In this document: positions 5,014 to 9,780 of the stretch, piece by piece
How the letters are laid out: each line of letters starts with the position of its first letter
Position numbering within the stretch: the stretch's first letter is position 1
NCBI GenBank assembly: GCA_011046055.1
Contig: DSBN01000269.1
Location: 1-9,780 of the forward strand
From: Sediminispirochaeta sp.
GTDB lineage: Bacteria; Spirochaetota; Spirochaetia; DSM-16054; Sediminispirochaetaceae
DNA: 9,780 bases
Reading direction: 5' to 3'
Notes under the pieces: generated by a model
What the model saw: only the letters and a program-made list of their open reading frames with translations
Told to the model about the DNA's origin: nothing
The model's database searches: none
Made by a program: the position numbers and the translations under genes

Positions 5014-6876
5014 ATGCTTACCGAACCTGTAGCATTGATGCTCTTGCTGAGTGTGGCAGGAGTGGTTTTGAACATCATATTGTACCGACTGCAGTCATTG
5101 CAGATGATTGTAAGTTTTCTGGTCTTCGCGGCCATGCTGGCGCTTAATTTGCAGTTGTACGGGACGATCGGGGAGACGCTGGTTCTACCGGTGGTGGTTT
5201 TCGGGCAGGCGATGAGTTTTGCGGTGAGTCCTTTGGCTTTTTACTTCACTCTGATGATCACCTCGATCACCCTGCTGACGGTGATCTTCTCTCTTGAGTC
5301 CTTGAGGGGAAAAGCCTGCACCCAAGCTTACTACCTGTGGCTGTTTCTCAAAACCTTTGGGATGCTGGGAGTGGTCTTTGCCGCGGACCTTCTCACCTTT
5401 TTCCTGCTGTGGGAACTGATGACTTGGGGAACCTTCTTTCTCATGCAGCAGACCGGCGGGGAGAGTTTCTCCCCTGCCAAGAAATACGTGGTATATGCGG
5501 TTTCATCATCGATGCTGCTTTTCCTGGGTATAGCCCTGATCCACGCGTGGACCGGCAGTTTCTCCTTCCGTGAAGTGGCGGCGGCTTTTCCCCACATGCC
5601 CGAGGGGATGATGCTTTTGGTTGTTTTACTGATGACGGTAGGTTTTGCGGTCGAGTCGGCTATGTTTCCTTTGCACGCATGGTTGCCGGAATCTTACGCC
5701 TCCACCTTCACCTCCCTGACCAGTTATCTTTCCGGTATTTCGACGCGTATGGGGATCTATGGATTGATCTTGCTGTTATTTGGGTTTGTCGGGCACGAGC
5801 TGGCCGACCGTTTCCAGCTGATCGGCGTGATAAATCTTCGCTACATTGTCAGTATATTCGGAGCCCTGACTATCATTATCCCCACCTTTACAGCTCTATT
5901 TCAGCACGACGCCAAGAGGCTCGTCACCTGGCACGGGATTGGACAGGGCGGCTACATGATATTGGGTATCTTTTCAGCCAACGCTCTTGGTATCGCCGGA
6001 GGAATCTTTCACATTTTCAACTATATGACTTATGTAACTCTGATCCTCTTCAGTATCGCAGCGGTTGAATACCGAACCGGAACTAGCAACCTCAACAAGC
6101 TGGGTGGTTTGATCAAACGACAACCGGTTGCCTTTCTGGGACTTTTATTCGGAATCATCGGTCTTGCTGGTATTCCACCTATGAACGGATTTGTATCTAA
6201 ATGGTTCATCTACAAGGCGCTTATCACGGAAGGCTACCCTTTCTTGGCTATCAGCGCCATTATAGGTACCCTGGGGACCATCCTTTCGGTCTACAAACTG
6301 ATTCACAATATCTTTCTCGGGCAGCTGCAACCCGAATACAACGAAATCAAGGAAGTACCCTTCCTGATGCAACTTCCCATCTGGGTGCTGATGCTGGCGG
6401 TGTTCGCCACGGGAGTCTTCCCTGGACCGATCTTGTCTTTGATTGCCGAGATACAGAGCTCTTTCGGTCTTGCTCCGGTGCCCTATACCATGACCGGTGT
6501 CGATCCGGCGGCGGGTACCCTCGACATGCTTGTGATCACTACGGTGTTCATAGGCGGCCTGCTGCTGGCGTGGATCGTCTTTCTCCTCGGACATAAACGA
6601 CGGCATGTGTCGCAATATCAGAACTATGCTGCCGGTCATTTTCTGGATGAGTCCATCCCATACAATTTCAACTATAACTTCTACACGGGATTCGAACACA
6701 TCTTCAACCCGATGAAGAAAAAAGTCATCGCCCGCACCGAAGTCGCCGTCAGCAGCCTGGTCGAAGCAGCCGGTGACTACCTTCGGCGGATCTATACGGG
6801 TAATTTGGCAACCTACGCCATGTACATCATGGCGGCCCTGGTTGTGACAAGCCTCTTTTTGAAGGAGCTGATATGA
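5014..6876 (+). CDS. Second NuoL/HyfB-like antiporter-type subunit with C-terminal extension (MbxH'-like)
   Basis: A 620-residue polytopic protein of the Proton_antipo_M family, about 120 residues longer than the MrpD-like neighbour. Axis residues visible: Glu134 in LLWELMTWGTFFL; Glu214 in AVESAMFPLHAWLPES, where Lys is usual; HGIGQGGYMILG (307-318); FHIFNYMTYVTLILF (332-346), which aligns with NuoL HLMTHAFFKALLF but has Tyr337 and Val341 in place of His and Lys; and Lys396 in GIPPMNGFVSKW. After a helix at about 505-526 comes a soluble stretch (527-597) rich in Tyr/Asn/Phe and then Lys/Arg, and a final helix, TGNLATYAMYIMAALVVTS (595-613). This resembles the lateral helix plus last TM of NuoL/HyfB, or MbhI joined to its partner. 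Two adjacent H-type subunits, with the longer nearer the M gene, suit an Mbx-type complex. Confident in family, less in exact orthology. Confidence 0.88.
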   Translation: MLTEPVALMLLLSVAGVVLNIILYRLQSLQMIVSFLVFAAMLALNLQLYGTIGETLVLPVVVFGQAMSFAVSPLAFYFTLMITSITLLTVIFSLESLRGKACTQAYYLWLFLKTFGMLGVVFAADLLTFFLLWELMTWGTFFLMQQTGGESFSPAKKYVVYAVSSSMLLFLGIALIHAWTGSFSFREVAAAFPHMPEGMMLLVVLLMTVGFAVESAMFPLHAWLPESYASTFTSLTSYLSGISTRMGIYGLILLLFGFVGHELADRFQLIGVINLRYIVSIFGALTIIIPTFTALFQHDAKRLVTWHGIGQGGYMILGIFSANALGIAGGIFHIFNYMTYVTLILFSIAAVEYRTGTSNLNKLGGLIKRQPVAFLGLLFGIIGLAGIPPMNGFVSKWFIYKALITEGYPFLAISAIIGTLGTILSVYKLIHNIFLGQLQPEYNEIKEVPFLMQLPIWVLMLAVFATGVFPGPILSLIAEIQSSFGLAPVPYTMTGVDPAAGTLDMLVITTVFIGGLLLAWIVFLLGHKRRHVSQYQNYAAGHFLDESIPYNFNYNFYTGFEHIFNPMKKKVIARTEVAVSSLVEAAGDYLRRIYTGNLATYAMYIMAALVVTSLFLKELI

Positions 6877-7763
6877 GTACGGTTCTCTGGATAATCTTTT
6901 ACCCGATCATTGCCTTTGCGATCGGGGTAATCTTGCTCGGTTATGGGCGCAAATTCAACGCCCGGGTACAGCGACGTTATGGACCTCCGATACAGCAGGT
7001 CTTCTACGATATCCTCAAACTGATGTCGAAACGGACCAATATCTCCCACGGATGGATGCACGATACTGCTCTGGTAATGCTCCTGGGCGGGACCCTTCTG
7101 ACTCTCTACTTCATTCCGGTACCGGGTTTCGACTTCTTCTCCGGCTACGGGGACTTTCTGGTAGTGATGTACATCCTGCTGATACCCTCCCTCGGGATGG
7201 CCTTGGGAGTAGGAGAAACCGCCAACCCCAACGGAAGTATCGGTATTTCCCGAGCCTTGCAGATGCTCGCGGGGTACGATATCCCCTTTGCCCTCACCTT
7301 TATCGGTATGGCTATCCTCGCCGGTACCACCAACTTTTCCGAAATAATTGCGCTGCAGCAGGCTGAGGGGATCTTCGGCTGGGGGCTGATGACCAACCCC
7401 TTTCTCGGAGTGGCAGCACTGATCGCCCTCCACGGCATGATGGGAGAAAAACCCTTTGAGGTGATGGTGGCCCCCCACGAAATCGCCACCGGACCGATGA
7501 CCGAAATGGGCGGCAAATACCTCGGCATGATGATGATCCAGCATGCCCTCAATGTTGTCATCGAGCTGACCATATACATCAACCTTTTTCTAGGCGGCGC
7601 CGCAAACTGGGCGAGCTATCTGGTGAAACTCTTTGTCCTGATGACATTAATTTTGAGCGTGAACGCCCTGTTCGGCCGTTTTCGGGTGGACGATGCTGTT
7701 CGCTTTATGTGGAAAGTACCTCTTGTCCTGGCGGTAATCGGGGTACTCATTATCATTCTCTAA
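6873..7763 (+). CDS. mbxM: NuoH/MbhM-like membrane anchor subunit (MbxM)
   Basis: A 296-residue polytopic protein of the complex I subunit 1 / hydrogenase HycD family with about eight hydrophobic segments. N-terminal landmarks are ARVQRRYGPPIQQVFYDILK (30-49) after TM1, a cytosolic loop facing the redox module. The hallmark loop is EKPFEVMVAPHEIATGPMTE (192-211) followed by GGKYLGMMM, with Glu192, Glu203 and Glu211 matching the E-channel region of NuoH/MbhM. The family normally links electron transfer in the J/L subunits to the membrane arm. AAGGAG at 6862-6867 precedes the ATG by five bases; the start overlaps the upstream stop (ATGA). It lies before the J-K-L genes; in Mbh hydrogenase operons M follows L, so the order is of the Mbx type as I recall it. 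Confidence 0.93.
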   Translation: MSTVLWIIFYPIIAFAIGVILLGYGRKFNARVQRRYGPPIQQVFYDILKLMSKRTNISHGWMHDTALVMLLGGTLLTLYFIPVPGFDFFSGYGDFLVVMYILLIPSLGMALGVGETANPNGSIGISRALQMLAGYDIPFALTFIGMAILAGTTNFSEIIALQQAEGIFGWGLMTNPFLGVAALIALHGMMGEKPFEVMVAPHEIATGPMTEMGGKYLGMMMIQHALNVVIELTIYINLFLGGAANWASYLVKLFVLMTLILSVNALFGRFRVDDAVRFMWKVPLVLAVIGVLIIIL

Positions 7764-7764
7764 T

Positions 7765-7771
7765 AAAGGAG
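7765..7771 (+). promoter_or_regulatory. Ribosome binding site deciding the MbxJ start
   Basis: AAAGGAG stands six bases before the ATG at 7778 and just after the TAA of the M gene. A longer in-frame ATG at 7709 lies within the M gene without a comparable site and would add 23 residues unrelated to the family, so 7778 is preferred. Confidence 0.7.
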
Positions 7772-7777
7772 CCGGAG

Positions 7778-8347
7778 ATGAGTGAAAAACTGACCCAGCG
7801 TAAGGCCTGGGATATAGTCTTGGATAAATTGACCAAACGGTCTCTCTGGATGCTGCACTACTGTACCGGCTGCGGGGCGATCGAACTGCCCCCGACGATG
7901 ACCTCCCGCTATGATATGGAGAGATTCGGAATTTCGGCCATGGTGACCCCCAGACAGGCGGATATCCTGCTGATTACAGGGTACCTCTCGGTAAAAACTC
8001 TGCAGCGTGTCATTCTCACCTACGAGCAGATGCAGGCCCCAAAATATGTGATCGGGTTCGGTTCCTGTACCATCAACGGCGGCATGTATTGGAACTCCTA
8101 CGCAACCATCAAGAGTCTCGACCAGTATCTGCCGGTGGAGCTCTACATTGCGGGCTGTATGCCCCGACCCGAGGCGATTATCAGTTCGTTCACCGAGCTC
8201 ATCGACCGCATCGGTCGCGGCGAAGCCAATTCCTGGCAGGACTACTACGACAACTACGATTTCTACAAGAAGAACCAGGAGCATGTTTTTGGAGAGATCA
8301 ACACCTACGTCGATATCAAAGACGACAAGGTCAAATTCGGAATATAG
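7778..8347 (+). CDS. mbxJ: NuoB/small-subunit-like [4Fe-4S] protein (MbxJ)
   Basis: A 189-residue soluble subunit of the NuoB/HycG/MbhJ family. Four cysteines are placed to bind one proximal [4Fe-4S] cluster: YCTGCGAIELPP (Cys29, Cys32), GFGSCTINGG (Cys97) and YIAGCMPRPE (Cys127). The first pair is CxGC, as in [NiFe]-hydrogenase small subunits, rather than the adjacent Cys pair of NuoB. Intervening motifs ADILLITGYLS (61-71) and VIGFGSC (91-97) are family-typical. It is expected to sit between the MbxL-type large subunit and the ferredoxin-like N subunit, passing electrons to the active site. The C-terminal 40 residues are rich in Tyr, Asp and Lys. No membrane helix or signal peptide is seen. 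The stop TAG is nine bases before the next ATG. Confidence 0.93.
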   Translation: MSEKLTQRKAWDIVLDKLTKRSLWMLHYCTGCGAIELPPTMTSRYDMERFGISAMVTPRQADILLITGYLSVKTLQRVILTYEQMQAPKYVIGFGSCTINGGMYWNSYATIKSLDQYLPVELYIAGCMPRPEAIISSFTELIDRIGRGEANSWQDYYDNYDFYKKNQEHVFGEINTYVDIKDDKVKFGI

Positions 8348-8356
8348 GGGGCTGAA

Positions 8357-8890
8357 ATGATAAATGAAGTTGAATTAATGCAACAGTTCCAGAAGGAGTT
8401 CCCCGAATCTCAGGCCCGTATCAAACGAGAGCGCAGGATTGAGGTCCTGCTGCCCGCAGGCCGTTTGTATGAGTTTGCGGTACGGATACAGAAAAAATTG
8501 AATTTCCAACACCTCTCGGCTATTAGCTGCGTGGACTGGATAGATGACGGTGAGTATGAACTGGTCTACCACTTTTGGAGCTACGAGCTGAACGTTCTGG
8601 TGGATGCAAAAATCCGCATCGACCGGGAAAACCCTCATTTCGAGACCATTACCGACCTGTGGCAGCCGGCCAAATTCTTCGAGAGGGATATCCACGAAAT
8701 GTTCGGAGTGGTCTTTGAAGGCAATGAGGACCTCGAACGCTACATCCTGACGGAGTGGAAGGGACCGCCCCCCATGCGGAAGGATTTCGTGTCCCGTGAC
8801 TTTGCACACAGGTTCTACCATTACAAAGACTACGAACCCCAGTGGCTCACGGAGATGCAACAGCACAGCAGCGGAGGCCAAGATGAGTAA
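8357..8890 (+). CDS. mbxK: NuoC/30-kDa-like subunit (MbxK)
   Basis: A 177-residue soluble protein of the complex I 30-kDa/NuoC/MbhK family, which binds no cofactor and braces the large subunit in the peripheral arm. The C-terminal signature is clear: FFERDIHEMFGVVFEG (108-122), DLERYILTEWKGPPPMRKDF (125-144). The N-terminal half contains LSAISCVDWIDDGEYELVYHF (53-73), matching the family's core sheet. AGGGGG at 8346-8351 precedes the ATG at 8357 by five bases. It is separate from the D/L-type large subunit rather than fused, as in Mbh/Mbx and in many complex I operons. The end overlaps the start of the next gene by eight bases (ATGAGTAA), indicating translational coupling of K and L. Confidence 0.94.
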   Translation: MINEVELMQQFQKEFPESQARIKRERRIEVLLPAGRLYEFAVRIQKKLNFQHLSAISCVDWIDDGEYELVYHFWSYELNVLVDAKIRIDRENPHFETITDLWQPAKFFERDIHEMFGVVFEGNEDLERYILTEWKGPPPMRKDFVSRDFAHRFYHYKDYEPQWLTEMQQHSSGGQDE

Positions 8891-9780
8891 TATGGAATTA
8901 GTGAACACCGAACACCACGAGGATGGTGAGCGCAGGCAATACAACCTTTTCATCGGACCGAACCACCCCGGAGTCGAAGGAAACTTCGCCGTCAAATTGT
9001 GGGTAGAAGGCGATACCGTAGTAAAGGCAAAAACTGAAGCGGGCTACCTTCATCGCGGTTTTGAAAAACTGATGGAAGAGCGGCTTTTTATACAGAACAT
9101 CGCCATCGTCTGTCGGATCTGCGTGCCTGACCCTGATCCAAACGAAGCGAACTATGCCCGGGCGGTGGAGGAGATCAGCGGTATTGAGGTGCCGGAACGG
9201 GCCAAATGGATCCGCACCTTGGTGCTCGAACTTTCGCGCATCGCCTCGCACCTCTTTACCTTCGGCGGGCACGGCGGAACCATCGGCCTCTACACCATGC
9301 CGAACTGGACCACCGCGGACAGAGACCGAATACTGGATCTTTTTGAAGAGCTCACCGGAGGTCGGGTCTATCATATTTTCCAGATGCCGGGGGGGGTACG
9401 ACGGGATTTTCCTGCCGGCTTCAAGACCCGGGTCCGCGAAGTGATGGACTACATCGAAAGTCGCTTGCCGGACTACGATGACCTCTTTTTTCACAATCCG
9501 ATTCTCATCAAACGGGCTCGGGGTCAGGGAATCCTGCCCCGCGAACAGGCGCTGCCCTGGGGTGCCACCGGACCAAATATCCGAGCCACCGGACTCCCGA
9601 TAGACGTCCGCAAAGACGACCCCTATGAGATCTATTCGAAACTCGAGTTCGATATACCCACCAGGACCGAAGGTGACGCCTATGCCCGCCTGATGGTACG
9701 ACGAAAAGAGGTAGAAGAGAGCATTCGTATTGTTCGACAGATCTTAGACCGCATCCCGGAAGGCAAAGTGTGGAACAAGC
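8883..9780 (+). CDS. mbxL: NuoD/[NiFe]-hydrogenase large-subunit-like catalytic subunit (MbxL), 3' end outside window
   Basis: The open frame runs 299 codons to the window edge without a stop; families of this type are usually about 360-430 residues, so the C-terminus is missing. N-terminal landmarks: FIGPNHPGVEGNFAVKL (23-39), AGYLHRGFEKLMEERLFIQN (53-72), then VCRICVPDPDPNEANYA (76-92) with Cys77 and Cys80. In [NiFe] hydrogenases this region reads RxCGxCxxxH; here Arg, the first Gly and the His are absent, and the Glu of E-x-x-C is Ala74. Later RTEGDAYARLMVRRKEVEES and IPEGKVWN match the NuoD/MbhL family. The sequence therefore suits an Mbx/Mbs-type catalytic subunit rather than a hydrogenase. 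GGAGG at 8873-8877 is five bases before the ATG. A second in-frame ATG (8892) is less well placed. The C-terminal cysteine pair, if any, cannot be seen. Confidence 0.9.
   Translation, partial: MSNMELVNTEHHEDGERRQYNLFIGPNHPGVEGNFAVKLWVEGDTVVKAKTEAGYLHRGFEKLMEERLFIQNIAIVCRICVPDPDPNEANYARAVEEISGIEVPERAKWIRTLVLELSRIASHLFTFGGHGGTIGLYTMPNWTTADRDRILDLFEELTGGRVYHIFQMPGGVRRDFPAGFKTRVREVMDYIESRLPDYDDLFFHNPILIKRARGQGILPREQALPWGATGPNIRATGLPIDVRKDDPYEIYSKLEFDIPTRTEGDAYARLMVRRKEVEESIRIVRQILDRIPEGKVWNK

Noticed and set aside
6813..7544. Antisense open frame of 243 codons over the NuoH-like gene
   Set aside because: It spans the end of one well-supported membrane protein gene and most of another on the opposite strand. 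Its product is His/Gly-rich with no family signature.
8898..9494. Antisense open frame of 198 codons at the right end
   Set aside because: It lies opposite the NuoD-like large subunit, whose + strand frame stays open to the window edge with conserved motifs. The antisense product is unrecognisable.
8883..9780. Group 4 [NiFe] hydrogenase (Mbh/Ech) large subunit
   Set aside because: The N-terminal motif lacks the RxCGxCxxxH context. The C-terminal motif is outside the window, so this is rejected as less likely, not excluded.

Overview
This window carries one long same-strand gene run encoding most of an energy-converting, Mrp-linked membrane respiratory complex. An unrelated-looking flavoprotein gene of the dihydroorotate dehydrogenase fold lies just upstream. 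Every base from about 35 to the right edge is coding apart from gaps of at most 21 bases. I saw no RNA gene, mobile element, CRISPR array or terminator.

Layout: (1) 35-1024, a DHOD-like FMN barrel protein without the usual catalytic Cys/Ser. (2) 1046-3514, the small Mrp-type ion-translocation subunits in the order MrpE, MrpF, MrpG, MbhD/DUF4040, an MbhE-MrpB fusion, MrpC. (3) 3508-6876, two large antiporter-like subunits, MrpD/MbhH-like (498 aa) and a longer HyfB/NuoL-like one (620 aa) with a C-terminal extension and extra terminal membrane helix. (4) 6873 to the right edge, the redox/connection module: NuoH/MbxM, NuoB/MbxJ, NuoC/MbxK and the start of NuoD/MbxL, cut by the window edge. A NuoI/MbxN-like 2x[4Fe-4S] ferredoxin subunit would be expected just downstream but is not visible.

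The subunit set has two MrpD-type subunits, no separate MbhE or MbhI gene, and the M gene before J-K-L. As I recall it, this matches the Mbx/Mbs complex of Thermococcales and relatives in anaerobic bacteria better than the [NiFe]-hydrogenase Mbh or complex I. The large subunit keeps an N-terminal CxxC, but its context (CRICVPDPD) is not that of a [NiFe] hydrogenase. The inferred job is to take electrons from reduced ferredoxin, pass them through [4Fe-4S] clusters to a modified, probably non-hydrogenase active site, and drive H+/Na+ movement through the Mrp-like arm. The terminal acceptor cannot be read from this window.

The most unusual residue-level observations are in the pump arm. Both antiporter-like subunits have Glu where complex I, Mrp and related antiporter subunits normally have the TM7 Lys. 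The longer subunit has also lost the His/Lys pair of the central hydrophilic axis.

Organism: Shine-Dalgarno sites before nearly every gene, ATG starts, tight translational coupling and moderate GC fit a prokaryote. The gene content suggests a strict anaerobe living on ferredoxin-based fermentation or respiration. A bacterium such as a spirochaete or Thermotogae relative is my guess, but the phylum is not resolved from this sequence.
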